A DNA stretch of 64,000 nucleotides from Enterobacter ludwigii. Its GTDB lineage: Bacteria > Pseudomonadota > Gammaproteobacteria > Enterobacterales > Enterobacteriaceae. The notes beneath the pieces were generated by a model that searched no databases, was not told the origin of the DNA, and was given only the letters and a program-made list of their open reading frames with translations. Within the stretch, counting starts at the first letter, position 1; every line of letters begins with the position of its first letter. Positions 52,122-60,883 of the stretch are shown here, piece after piece. The DNA lies in contig NZ_CP017279.1 of assembly GCF_001750725.1 (NCBI RefSeq), forward strand, positions 310,001-374,000. The letters run 5' to 3'. Both the position numbers and the translations under genes were made by a program.

Positions 52122-53192
52122 TCAATGCCCTTGAACAGGCCATGAAAGCCTGAAAACTGAACCGTTTTCTCGTGTTAAGCTGTAGCTGACGTCTCCACCA
52201 TGGGCACGCATAATGGCTTTAACAACCGATAGTCCTAATCCACAACCCTCAGGATTAATTTTTTTTGCATGTTCTCCTCGCTGAAAAGGCTGGAATAAGG
52301 TCTTCTGGAGGTCTTCAGGGATCCCCGGACCTTTATCCTGAACGATTATAAAATTATCGCTTCCCATGATACCATTATTAACTAAAAGCGTTTTCGATGT
52401 GGAATATTTTAAGGCATTATCAAAAAGGACAGTCAGGCACTGAATTATGCGTAAAGGATCGCAGACGCTACACTGAGAGCTAAGTTTAGTTACTATTTTA
52501 AAATCTTTAGTTTCAAAGTCTGGTAAAAAGGTATCCAGCGTATTTGAAATTGTTGTCTTGAGATCGACCTCACTGAGCACCAAAGAATATCCGGCCCCGC
52601 CTGAAGAACTCACGACACGAAGGTCCTCTATTAAGTTAGTCAGCCCTTCAGTTTGTTTAAGGAGATTTTGGAATAGCGACGGCTCTGGTTCAAACACGCC
52701 GTCAACCAGTCCCTGAAGCCTCCCTCTCAAAATAGTCACTGGTGTCCGGAGCTCATGAGCGATTGCAGCATTCCATAAATTTCGCTGAGCATCCAGTGTC
52801 TGTAATTTTTCCGCCATTATATTGAAATCATTGACGAGTTTATTCATCTCGCCTAACTGAGAATTACTGCTAAACGCTCTTGCGCTAAGGTTTCCTTGAG
52901 AGATCTGTTTCAGACTGTATGCTACTTCATTCAAAGGTTTTAATATTCTTGCAGACAATTTTACGGTAAAAAAGAGTGAAACGACCAGACTGGTAACTGA
53001 AGCGATCAAGATCCACATCCAGTCAAGGAATGTCATGTTATCTTCATTACCTGCGTTAATCCCTCCCGGCAGATAATCAATTATGAAACTATAAAATAAG
53101 TAGGAGCCAAGTATGGCAATCGCAATAATGACGAAAGTTAATGACAACATATATGTCAATATCTGACGGCTCAGAATTGTTTCTTTGTTCAT
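52122..53192 (-). CDS. crrB: Sensor histidine kinase, CrrB-like
   Basis: The 356-aa kinase has two membrane helices (about 11-36 and 58-78) and a small periplasmic loop. A HAMP domain follows (about 78-130). The dimerisation domain has His146 ('IAHELRTPVTIL') and the ATPase domain has 'LFDNALKYS', 'VQDKGPGIP' and 'GCGLGLSVV'. Length and gene neighbourhood match CrrB of Klebsiella (about 353 aa), whose mutations raise colistin resistance through crrC and pmrAB. Its ATG overlaps the crrA stop (ATGA). The regulator partner also resembles AdeR, so an AdeRS-type name would be an alternative. Confidence 0.8.
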   Translation of the reverse strand: MNKETILSRQILTYMLSLTFVIIAIAILGSYLFYSFIIDYLPGGINAGNEDNMTFLDWMWILIASVTSLVVSLFFTVKLSARILKPLNEVAYSLKQISQGNLSARAFSSNSQLGEMNKLVNDFNIMAEKLQTLDAQRNLWNAAIAHELRTPVTILRGRLQGLVDGVFEPEPSLFQNLLKQTEGLTNLIEDLRVVSSSGGAGYSLVLSEVDLKTTISNTLDTFLPDFETKDFKIVTKLSSQCSVCDPLRIIQCLTVLFDNALKYSTSKTLLVNNGIMGSDNFIIVQDKGPGIPEDLQKTLFQPFQRGEHAKKINPEGCGLGLSVVKAIMRAHGGDVSYSLTRENGSVFRLSWPVQGH

Positions 53193-53893
53193 TTTTTGTC
53201 ACCGAGCCGGTAGCCTAATCCTCTGATGCTTTCCGGAATGCCTTTTAGTCCGGCATGCTCAAGTTTTTTCCGGAGTTTACTCATATGACTGTCTACAGTG
53301 CGATCCAGCGAGTCGCCCTCTGGTAAACACGCATCGAGTAACTCCTCTCTTGAGCACACTTTTCTCGGATTTCTGGCCAGATAGGTCAGAAGCTTAAACT
53401 CAGTCGTGGTAAGTACTGGCGTGGAAACCTCACCTTGCGTAGTGATTTCTACATAAAATTCATCGGGGTAAATTGTAAGAAAAGGCGTTCTTAAAGGACG
53501 TGAATGTGTAGCCTCTGCAATCGGTCTGGTTCTGCGAAGGACTGCTTCAACTCTGGCAATAACCTCTGAAGGATTAAAGGGTTTTATCACATAGTCATCT
53601 GCCCCGAGCCGTAGACCCATCAGTTTATCAACGTCTTGATCCAGTGCCGTAACCATGATGACGGGTACATTCGTTTCCTTTCTTAACGTTGTGAGAACGT
53701 TCCAGCCATCGTACACGGGCAGGTGAATGTCCAATAGCAGGAGGTCAGGCTTGTGGAGACGGGTAAGATTGATCGCCTGTTCACCGTCTTCGGCTCTCAT
53801 GGTTTTCATTCCTGCCTTATGTAAATAGCCTGTCAGTATGGCGGCGATGTCATCATCGTCTTCAGCAACGATGATCAGAGTGTTTTTATGCAT
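53189..53893 (-). CDS. crrA: OmpR-family response regulator, CrrA-like
   Basis: The 234-aa regulator has a receiver with the acidic cluster 'VAEDDDDIA', phospho-acceptor Asp55 ('LLLLDIHLPVYDG'), Thr ('IMVTALDQD') and Lys ('YVIKPFNPSEVIARV'). A winged helix follows ('LTTEFKLLTYLARNPRKVC', 'DSHMSKLRKKLEHAG'). It is AdeR-like in sequence and CrrA-like by neighbourhood. It is translationally coupled to the kinase gene. It probably controls the divergent crrC and pump genes; a direct repeat upstream (54014-54048) may be its site. Confidence 0.82.
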   Translation of the reverse strand: MHKNTLIIVAEDDDDIAAILTGYLHKAGMKTMRAEDGEQAINLTRLHKPDLLLLDIHLPVYDGWNVLTTLRKETNVPVIMVTALDQDVDKLMGLRLGADDYVIKPFNPSEVIARVEAVLRRTRPIAEATHSRPLRTPFLTIYPDEFYVEITTQGEVSTPVLTTTEFKLLTYLARNPRKVCSREELLDACLPEGDSLDRTVDSHMSKLRKKLEHAGLKGIPESIRGLGYRLGDKK

Positions 53894-54231
53894 ATTTTTT
53901 CCACAGTACCGATGACAGCGTGTATTTTATCCTGAAATGCCTTTTTCCGTCATGCTAAAAGAGTGTTTGCTCAATTATAATCATCAAGGTTTTAAGCTAA
54001 TTTATTTTGACAGATATTTTTTGAAAAAGTTCATCAGAATATTTTTTGCGAAAACGTAAGCTGTCAGCGTCTCCATATTGGCTACACAATTCATAAATAA
54101 TTATCCAACATTGTTAAGTAATAATCCTTAGCCAGGGTATGAATAATTCAGATTCCCACTATCCGATGACTCTTGCCTGGGGCAGGGTAAGTTTAGTGAA
54201 AAAATATTTTTATTTTTAGAGGGCAATTATC
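53894..54231. other. Divergent region crrA / crrC
   Basis: This 338-bp AT-rich stretch has no gene. It contains TTGACA at 54008-54013 as a possible -35 and two direct copies of ATATTTTTTG (54014-54023 and 54039-54048). Confidence 0.5.
54014..54048 (+). promoter_or_regulatory. Direct repeat, candidate CrrA site
   Basis: ATATTTTTTG occurs twice, 25 bp apart, and each copy is followed by an A-rich stretch. OmpR-type regulators, including AdeR, bind direct repeats. In an AT-rich region the match could be by chance. Confidence 0.35.
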
Positions 54232-54618
54232 ATGATGGCTAAGGTGAGTTTTCGGCGTGAGAATGTCATGGCCTCTATTTTATTTTCTATTTTGTCCTGG
54301 GGGTTATTGTATTCCTGGGTTTATCTTATGCGTGCCACCAATGAAAGAGTAGATTCAACTTTACCTGAGTCATCAGTGATTCATGTTTCGATAATATTGG
54401 CTGTCATATTTTTCGTGTTTCAGAAAAGACCCGGCGTATTAAAAAATCTTTTCATAATAATATCTGGGTTAATCTTGATATTTTTATACACAATCACTGT
54501 GTTACATCTGCTTTTGAATGTGGTTCCGGATATCGATGATTTCGTTTTTTATTATGAGTGTTTTTTGTTGATGTTTTTTTGTGGGCTGCCTATGTATTTA
54601 TGTCTAAGGATGATTTGA
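54232..54618 (+). CDS. crrC: Small inner-membrane protein, CrrC-like
   Basis: The 128-aa protein has four predicted membrane helices ('ILFSILSWGLLYSWVYLM', 'SIILAVIFFVFQ', 'IIISGLILIFLYTITVL', 'FLLMFFCGLPMYLCL'). It has no recognised domain. It lies divergent from crrAB at the position of crrC, which in Klebsiella links CrrAB to PmrAB and so to lipid A modification. AGAGGG precedes the start by about 8 nt. The name rests on position and size, not on a remembered alignment. Confidence 0.6.
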   Translation: MMAKVSFRRENVMASILFSILSWGLLYSWVYLMRATNERVDSTLPESSVIHVSIILAVIFFVFQKRPGVLKNLFIIISGLILIFLYTITVLHLLLNVVPDIDDFVFYYECFLLMFFCGLPMYLCLRMI

Positions 54619-54817
54619 TTCCAGTTGTGTTCATTCCGGAGAACGGCTTAGAGGCGTACATATACCCTCCATAAAACGTCCATTCGCAATTGATATCATG
54701 ACGTTAAACTCCTCATGTACTTTATTTGATAGCTATATCAGTTCATTTTTACGCGATCTGAACTCATTAGCTAATGGCAGAATACTTTCTCGAACCGATG
54801 CTTAACATACATTCATC

Positions 54818-55726
54818 ATGACCTATAAAAACGAAAAATACGGTTCCACGGCACCTGGGGTGGCTATCTCACTAAAGAGACTCGCGTTCCGTCACATTAA
54901 GAAATTGTGTATTACTTTTCTGCTCGTTATTACAGAAAACGTTGCATTTCTGCTCTATCCCGTTCTGGCTGGCGTGGCCATAAATGCCATTCTGGCAGGG
55001 CAGACGGCACGTGCGACCATCTATGGCCTTCTGGTTCTATTCATGTGGTGCATCGGGGCCGCCAGACGTAGCGTAGATACCCGAACTTTTGCACGTATTT
55101 ACGCAAGTCTTGCCGTGACGGTAGTGTTAGCTCAGCGAAAATATTCACACAATCAATCGACTATTGCCGCGAGAGTAACGCTATCGCGAGAATTTGTGGA
55201 CTTTTTTGAATTGCATCTGCCTGTCTTTATCACTTCGATAATTTCCCTTTTCGGTGCTGCAATTATGCTTTTGTGGATTGAGTTCTGGACAGGAATAACC
55301 TGTTTGATCATCGTGGCAATATTAATGTGCTTTGTCTCAGGCTATGCCTGTAAAAACGAGGCGCTTTACCGACGACTTAACAACCGCCTTGAAAAAGAAG
55401 TCGATTATGTTGATAAGGCATCTTTTAGTGCTTTGAACCGACACTATGACACGCTTGCCCGTCTACGGATGGTCTTATCCGACAGAGAGGCATGGGGATT
55501 CTTATTCATAGGCATTCTGGTCTCTGCGCTATTTTCAATGACCATTATCAGGATGAGTATGGAACCCGGAATTAATGCCGGTCATGTTTATTCCGTAATG
55601 ACCTATATGTGGATGTTTGCAACAAGCCTGGATGACGCTCCACATCTCCTTGAGAAATTTTCCCAGCTTCGAGATGTAGATCGGCGGGTCTCAACAGACG
55701 ATGAAACGCATTTAACGGGAAAGTGA
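54818..55726 (+). CDS. ABC-exporter six-helix membrane domain without ATPase
   Basis: The 302-aa protein resembles the membrane domain of ABC exporters ('LLYPVLAGVAINAILAG', 'EFVDFFELHLPVFITSIISL', 'NRLEKEVDYVDKASFSALNR'). It ends after the sixth helix and has no nucleotide-binding domain. No separate ATPase gene is near. It lies just upstream of the RND pump gene, joined to it by a 13-codon minigene. It may need an ATPase from elsewhere, or may not be a transporter at all. I find no good ribosome site before 54818, so the start is less certain. Confidence 0.75.
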   Translation: MTYKNEKYGSTAPGVAISLKRLAFRHIKKLCITFLLVITENVAFLLYPVLAGVAINAILAGQTARATIYGLLVLFMWCIGAARRSVDTRTFARIYASLAVTVVLAQRKYSHNQSTIAARVTLSREFVDFFELHLPVFITSIISLFGAAIMLLWIEFWTGITCLIIVAILMCFVSGYACKNEALYRRLNNRLEKEVDYVDKASFSALNRHYDTLARLRMVLSDREAWGFLFIGILVSALFSMTIIRMSMEPGINAGHVYSVMTYMWMFATSLDDAPHLLEKFSQLRDVDRRVSTDDETHLTGK

Positions 55727-55728
55727 TT

Positions 55729-55770
55729 ATGAATTTAGACCATTTGCATATTGACTGGAAGTATACCTGA
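55729..55770 (+). other. 13-codon minigene coupled to the RND pump gene
   Basis: ATG 55729 has GGGA upstream and opens a 13-codon frame (MNLDHLHIDWKYT) whose TGA shares its A with the pump's ATG (TGATG). It lies 2 bp after the previous gene. It could carry ribosomes into the pump gene. Translation of the peptide is unproven. Confidence 0.4.
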
Positions 55771-58700
55771 TGCCGTACTTTTTCATTGAACGTCCCATTT
55801 TCGCATGGGTTGTCGCTCTGTTTATTGTCCTGGCAGGCGTATTGTCTACTCCTCGTCTACCGGTTGCACAATATCCTGCTGTTGCGCCACCGGGTATTAT
55901 CGTATCAGTCAGTTACCCTGGCGCTAGCCCGGATGTTATGAACACTTCCGTCGTATCACTGATTGAACGTGAAATTTCTGGTGTTGATAATTTACTGTAT
56001 TTTGAGTCTTCCAGTGACGCTACGGGTATGGCGTCAATTACAGTGACCTTCAAACCCGGAACAGATATCAAAATTGCCCAAATGGATCTGCAAAACCAAA
56101 TTAAGATTGTGGAGCCTCGCTTGCCGCAGTCTGTACGACAAAATGGGATAACTGTTGAAGCGGCCAATTCCGGGTTTTTGATGATGGTGGGATTAAAATC
56201 CCAAAATGGAGAATATCAGGAAGCTGATTTAAGTGATTATTTCGCCAGAAATGTGACGGATGAACTCCGACGCGTACCCGGTGTAGGGAAGGTTCAACTT
56301 TTTGGCGGAGAAAAAGCACTTCGCATTTGGCTGGACCCTATGAAATTACACGGCTATGGGCTGTCTGTCACCGATGTATTAAACGCCGTCAGTCAACAAA
56401 ACGTGATTGTTTCTCCGGGCCGAACGGGAGATGAACCTACGACCGACGGGCAGGGGGTTACCTATCCTATAACGGTAAAAGGGCAACTCTCTTCGGTTGA
56501 AGAATTTCGCAATATCACGATTAAATCGCAGGTCTCCGCTGCGCGTCTGACGTTGGCAGACGTTGCCCGCGTGGAGTCCGGGTTACAAAGTTATGCATTT
56601 GGGATACGTGAAAATGGTGTGCCCGCCACGGCTGCAGCCATTCAACTGTCGCCTGGCGCTAATGCAATGAGTACCGCATCGGGTATCCGTACGCGGTTAA
56701 CAGAGCTATCGGGTGTACTTCCGGAGGGAATGGAGTTCACCGTACCTTTCGATACGGCTCCGTTTGTGAAGCTTTCTATCCTGAAAGTGGTTGAGACATT
56801 TGTCGAAGCTATGGTTCTGGTCTTTTTCGTTATGCTGCTTTTCCTTCACAAGATTCGCTGCACGATTATTCCTGCGATTGTTGCACCGGTGGCGCTACTC
56901 GGTACCTTTACCGTGATGTTATTAAGTGGTTATTCCATCAATATTTTGACCATGTTTGGTATGGTGCTGGCCATCGGGATTATTGTCGACGATGCGATTG
57001 TTGTGGTCGAGAATGTGGAACGTTTGATGGAGGAAAAAAGCATGTCTCCGCAGGAAGCGACGCGAGAAGCGATGCGTGAGATCACTCCGGCGATTATTGG
57101 TATCACGCTGGTGCTTACCGCGGTATTTATACCGATGGCCTTTGCCAGCGGCTCTGTTGGTATTATTTATCGGCAGTTCTCTATTTCAATGGCCATATCT
57201 ATTTTACTGTCGGCATTCCTGGCGCTGACATTAACCCCTGCGCTTTGTGCAACCCTGCTCAAGCCCCATGGTCGTCATCACGGTAAGAGCAGTGCATTTT
57301 CAGCGTGGTTTAACGCTCACTTTCATAGACTGGCTTCATTTTACGCCACCGGGCTGGGCTTTGTTCTTAAGCGTACTGGCCGCATGATGGCGATCTACGC
57401 TGCTTTATGTATAGCGCTGTATGCCGGTCTGTCTTCCTTACCTTCTTCATTTTTACCTGATGAAGACCAGGGCTATTTTATGTCGTCAATCCAGCTTCCA
57501 TCGGATGCCACGATGCAAAGGACGCTTAAGGTCGTCGATGAGTTTGAAAATGAAATCGCCCACCGTCAGGCGGTAGAAAGCAACATTATGATCCTGGGGT
57601 TTGGGTTCTCAGGCTCGGGTCAGAACTCGGCTATGGCGTTCACCACACTGAAGGACTGGAAACAGCGTAAAGGGATCACGGCGCAGGATGAAGCCGACTA
57701 TATTCAGTCCCGAATGGCAAATGTGCCTGACGCCGTTACGATGAGTCTTCTGCCTCCGGCGATTTCTGATATGGGTACCTCTTCCGGGTTCACTTATTAT
57801 TTACAGGACAGAGGCGGTAAGGGTTATCAGGCATTAAAAAAGACCGCGGATGAGCTTGTTATGCAAGCAAATCAGGATCCTCGACTGGCCGATGTCTATA
57901 TTGATGGGCTTGGTGAGGGGACACGTCTCTCCCTCAATGTCGACCGGGAAAAAGCGGAAGCCATGGGTGTGTCTTTTGATGAGATTAATCAAACCATTTC
58001 CGTCGCAGCGGGTTCCAATTATGTCAATGACTATACCAATCATGGTCGGGTTCAGCAGGTTATCGTCCAGGCGGATGCTCCGTACAGGATGCAGCCAGAA
58101 CAAATTTTGGCCTTGTCAGTCAGAAATCATCTGGGGCAGATGCTTCCGTTATCCACTTTTGTGACACTTTCGTGGAATGTTGCCCCGCAGCAACTGAATC
58201 GTTATCAGGGATATCCAGCCATACGCATAACCGGAAGTGCCGCTCAGGGAAAATCGTCGGGCACTGCAATGGTCGCCGTGGACAAACTGGCTGAGCACTT
58301 ACCGCCAGGATTTGCAGGGGAGTGGGCGGGGAGTTCTTTACAGGAAAGGGAATCCGCTTCACAGCTTCCAGGACTCATTGTGCTCTCTATACTGGTAGTA
58401 TTTATGGTGCTGGCTGCTCTTTATGAAAGCTGGTCCGTGCCCTTCGCGGTAATGCTTGTTGTTCCGTTGGGGCTGCTCGGTGCTGTGCTGGCCGTAGCCG
58501 TTACGAATATGACTAATGATATCTTTTTCAAAGTGGGCCTGATTACCCTGATTGGTCTTTCCGCTAAAAATGCGATTCTGATTATCGAATTTGCGAGACA
58601 ATTGATGAATGACGGAAAGAACCTAATTGATGCGACAATAACTGCAGCGAAGCAACGTTTGCGACCCATACTGATGACTTCTCTGGCTTTCACATTGGGC

Positions 58701-58886
58701 GTTGTTCCACTGATGCTTGCCAGTGGGGCCAGTGACAGTACGCAGCATGCCATTGGTACCGGTGTATTCGGCGGGATGATTAGCGGCACACTACTGGCAA
58801 TTTTCTTTGTTCCGGTATTTTTCGTTGTGGTCAGCCGATTTACCGGAAGGCGAAAAGATAGACTGGAAAATAGCCGGAACGGCTAA
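55770..58886 (+). CDS. kexD: RND efflux pump, KexD/AcrB-like
   Basis: The 1038-aa inner-membrane drug/proton antiporter of the AcrB class begins with 'MPYFFIERPIFAWVVALF'. Helix 4 carries Asp407/Asp408 ('GIIVDDAIVVVENVER'), and the second half has 'GLSAKNAILIIEFARQLM' with its Lys. No adaptor or outer-membrane gene lies next to it. KexD of Klebsiella, found at the crr locus, has been reported to work with AcrA, so sharing of a genomic AcrA is likely here. GGAAG lies 7 nt before the start, and the stop of the minigene overlaps it. It is probably under CrrAB control. Confidence 0.85.
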   Translation: MPYFFIERPIFAWVVALFIVLAGVLSTPRLPVAQYPAVAPPGIIVSVSYPGASPDVMNTSVVSLIEREISGVDNLLYFESSSDATGMASITVTFKPGTDIKIAQMDLQNQIKIVEPRLPQSVRQNGITVEAANSGFLMMVGLKSQNGEYQEADLSDYFARNVTDELRRVPGVGKVQLFGGEKALRIWLDPMKLHGYGLSVTDVLNAVSQQNVIVSPGRTGDEPTTDGQGVTYPITVKGQLSSVEEFRNITIKSQVSAARLTLADVARVESGLQSYAFGIRENGVPATAAAIQLSPGANAMSTASGIRTRLTELSGVLPEGMEFTVPFDTAPFVKLSILKVVETFVEAMVLVFFVMLLFLHKIRCTIIPAIVAPVALLGTFTVMLLSGYSINILTMFGMVLAIGIIVDDAIVVVENVERLMEEKSMSPQEATREAMREITPAIIGITLVLTAVFIPMAFASGSVGIIYRQFSISMAISILLSAFLALTLTPALCATLLKPHGRHHGKSSAFSAWFNAHFHRLASFYATGLGFVLKRTGRMMAIYAALCIALYAGLSSLPSSFLPDEDQGYFMSSIQLPSDATMQRTLKVVDEFENEIAHRQAVESNIMILGFGFSGSGQNSAMAFTTLKDWKQRKGITAQDEADYIQSRMANVPDAVTMSLLPPAISDMGTSSGFTYYLQDRGGKGYQALKKTADELVMQANQDPRLADVYIDGLGEGTRLSLNVDREKAEAMGVSFDEINQTISVAAGSNYVNDYTNHGRVQQVIVQADAPYRMQPEQILALSVRNHLGQMLPLSTFVTLSWNVAPQQLNRYQGYPAIRITGSAAQGKSSGTAMVAVDKLAEHLPPGFAGEWAGSSLQERESASQLPGLIVLSILVVFMVLAALYESWSVPFAVMLVVPLGLLGAVLAVAVTNMTNDIFFKVGLITLIGLSAKNAILIIEFARQLMNDGKNLIDATITAAKQRLRPILMTSLAFTLGVVPLMLASGASDSTQHAIGTGVFGGMISGTLLAIFFVPVFFVVVSRFTGRRKDRLENSRNG

Positions 58887-59042
58887 TATCGGTCATATTT
58901 TCCAGCCGGTTAAAGCATGGTTATCGCTTGACTGGCTGGTATATCTCCTTTGCCAGTGAGCATGGTGAGGACAGGTATGATGACACATACATCTATGTGT
59001 TACTGAACTACGTAAAGGTCCTGGTTAACCGTCCGCTTCTCC

Positions 59043-59972
59043 TCATTCACCGCGGCCGTCAGGGCAATGAAAATAGCCTTCCATGACAATAACGCTTTTT
59101 CCTCCTACCCGAACTGACGGGCTTTCTGCAGTGCCGTCATAACCTGAAAATAATATGCTGGCGCGCCCCATATCAACGCCCTGGCTTACGCGAAGAGAGA
59201 GCTCTTTTTTATTGCGAAGCTGGGCCAGCAGGGCTGTTACTGCGCCAGTCGCGCTGCCTGTTGCCGGATCTTCGGTCATGCGTGGCGTAAACATCCGGGC
59301 CTGCAAATCGCATGGGTCTTCAGGATCCGTTTCCAGCGTATAGGCGTAAATGGACACCGCACCGTCGAGGGGCAAAATAGCCCTGAAACCCTGCAAATTG
59401 GGTACGCAACAGCGAAGCGCATTTCGGGTCGCGAGTTCGACAATCAAAAAAGGCAGGCCAACAGAGGCGACGACAGGCATATGCATTTCAGTGCGTATAT
59501 CACTGGCTTCAAGAGAGAGGCAGGCCGCCACGTTTTCCGTACTGACTTCTGAATGGCAGGATAAAGCTTGCGGAACAAGAAGTTCTGCACCCGTGACCTT
59601 TGCATTTTCTCTGATAATCCTGACAGGTACCCGCCCGGCAGCTTCTTCGAATATCAGCGTTTCAGGTAGCGATTCGCCATTCAGTTCAGCCTGATACGCC
59701 AGGACAAAAGCAGTCCCAATATTGGGATGACCAGCGAAAGGGATTTCACGCGTCGGGGTAAAAATCCGTACCCAAGCCGTATGTGATGGTTCTTCAGGAG
59801 GTAAAACAAACGTCGTTTCACTGTAGCCAAATTCTAACGCGAGCAGCTGCATTTGCTCAGTGGTCAATCCCTCGGCATCCAGAACGACAGCGACCGGGTT
59901 ACCGCAAAACGGTTTATCAGTAAACACATCTGCAATCACATAACGTCTTCTCACCAGGACCTCAACTTCCAT
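59043..59972 (-). CDS. PhzF-family epimerase/isomerase
   Basis: The 309-aa protein of the PhzF family has the two-lobed diaminopimelate-epimerase fold. It has 'YVIADVFTDKPFCGNPVAVV', the catalytic Glu52 in 'FGYSETTFVLPP', 'PFAGHPNIGTAFVL' and 'RMTEDPATGSATGAVTALL'. The substrate is unknown; phenazine genes are absent. ATG 59972 is the most distal start; a GTG at 59954 has a better ribosome site (GAGG) and may be the true one. It is a single-gene unit. Confidence 0.9.
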   Translation of the reverse strand: MEVEVLVRRRYVIADVFTDKPFCGNPVAVVLDAEGLTTEQMQLLALEFGYSETTFVLPPEEPSHTAWVRIFTPTREIPFAGHPNIGTAFVLAYQAELNGESLPETLIFEEAAGRVPVRIIRENAKVTGAELLVPQALSCHSEVSTENVAACLSLEASDIRTEMHMPVVASVGLPFLIVELATRNALRCCVPNLQGFRAILPLDGAVSIYAYTLETDPEDPCDLQARMFTPRMTEDPATGSATGAVTALLAQLRNKKELSLRVSQGVDMGRASILFSGYDGTAESPSVRVGGKSVIVMEGYFHCPDGRGE

Positions 59973-60091
59973 GCCTTAAAATGAATTTATACTCAACGAG
60001 TTTATCGTTTTAATATATGCTCACGTGAAAACATAACCCACTGGCATTTACCTGTATGCGTATTTTTCACCTTAACGACGGACGGTGATGT

Positions 60092-60628
60092 TTACCTGAT
60101 TTTGTTCATCCACTCCGTTAAGGTGAGTGAATACAAAAGGCTCGGCGGTGCGTCTTTAATATCATGTATATCTCTGACATATCTCAGTCCCGTTTTCTCA
60201 AGAACGTTCTGTGACGCCAGATGGTTAGCTCTGACAACGGCTGAGATCTCGGTGAGTTTCCTATCATCAAAACCATACCTTACCGCGCGTGTAGCAAATT
60301 CTGTCGCCAGGCCTTTTCCCCAGGCATCTGTCGATAATCGATACCCAAGATTGTTAATCACACAATCGCCATAGCTACGGATGCTCAGACCACCAAATCC
60401 GATGATTTTTTCAGGGGATTCGAGAAGCGATATGGCGAAGCTACCAAAGCTGTGAGTTTGCCAGTGGGCGAGCCAGCGATTGAGAACCGTTTTTGCATGA
60501 TCAATATCCGGGTAGGGGCCTGCGGGGTTAAACGTGTTCGTCGCCGGATCACCATAAATTCTGAAGAGATCGGCTACGTCTGATGCCATTACCGGGCGAA
60601 GGCACAATCGAGTTGTTTCAATTCGCAA
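60092..60628 (-). CDS. GNAT acetyltransferase (RimJ/RimL-like)
   Basis: The 178-aa acetyltransferase has 'IETTRLCLRPVMASDVADLF', the acetyl-CoA region 'LGYRLSTDAWGKGLATEFA' and 'VRANHLASQNVLEKTGL', typical of the RimJ/RimL group. It transfers acetyl from acetyl-CoA to an amino group; the target is unknown. I chose TTG 60628 because AGGAGGT lies 5 nt upstream and the domain begins there. The frame is open to 60781 but that part looks non-coding. Confidence 0.85.
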   Translation of the reverse strand: MRIETTRLCLRPVMASDVADLFRIYGDPATNTFNPAGPYPDIDHAKTVLNRWLAHWQTHSFGSFAISLLESPEKIIGFGGLSIRSYGDCVINNLGYRLSTDAWGKGLATEFATRAVRYGFDDRKLTEISAVVRANHLASQNVLEKTGLRYVRDIHDIKDAPPSLLYSLTLTEWMNKIR

Positions 60629-60834
60629 ACAGACCTCCTGATATGTGTTGACGGGAATATGTCTTTCATTAATTGATGCTCTCTGATTTAAGCATATATG
60701 TGTTTTGACGTAATTCGACAGATCCGATTGTGTGCTGTCGTGGCGAAACGCACACGACGAATACCCTGGTGTGTTAACCAATGGGCACAGGTCAGCCTCA
60801 CCAGATATCAGGATGCGATGGACAGAATACGGAC

Positions 60835-60861
60835 AAAAAAAGACCCGCAGTACGCGGGTCT
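60835..60861 (-). terminator. Rho-independent terminator of the autotransporter gene
   Basis: AGACCCGC and GCGGGTCT (60841-60861) form an 8-bp stem with a 5-nt loop; on the minus strand a T-run follows (60840-60834). It lies about 23 bp after the autotransporter stop. Confidence 0.88.
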
Positions 60862-60883
60862 GTATAAATGCTGAAAAGGGTAA

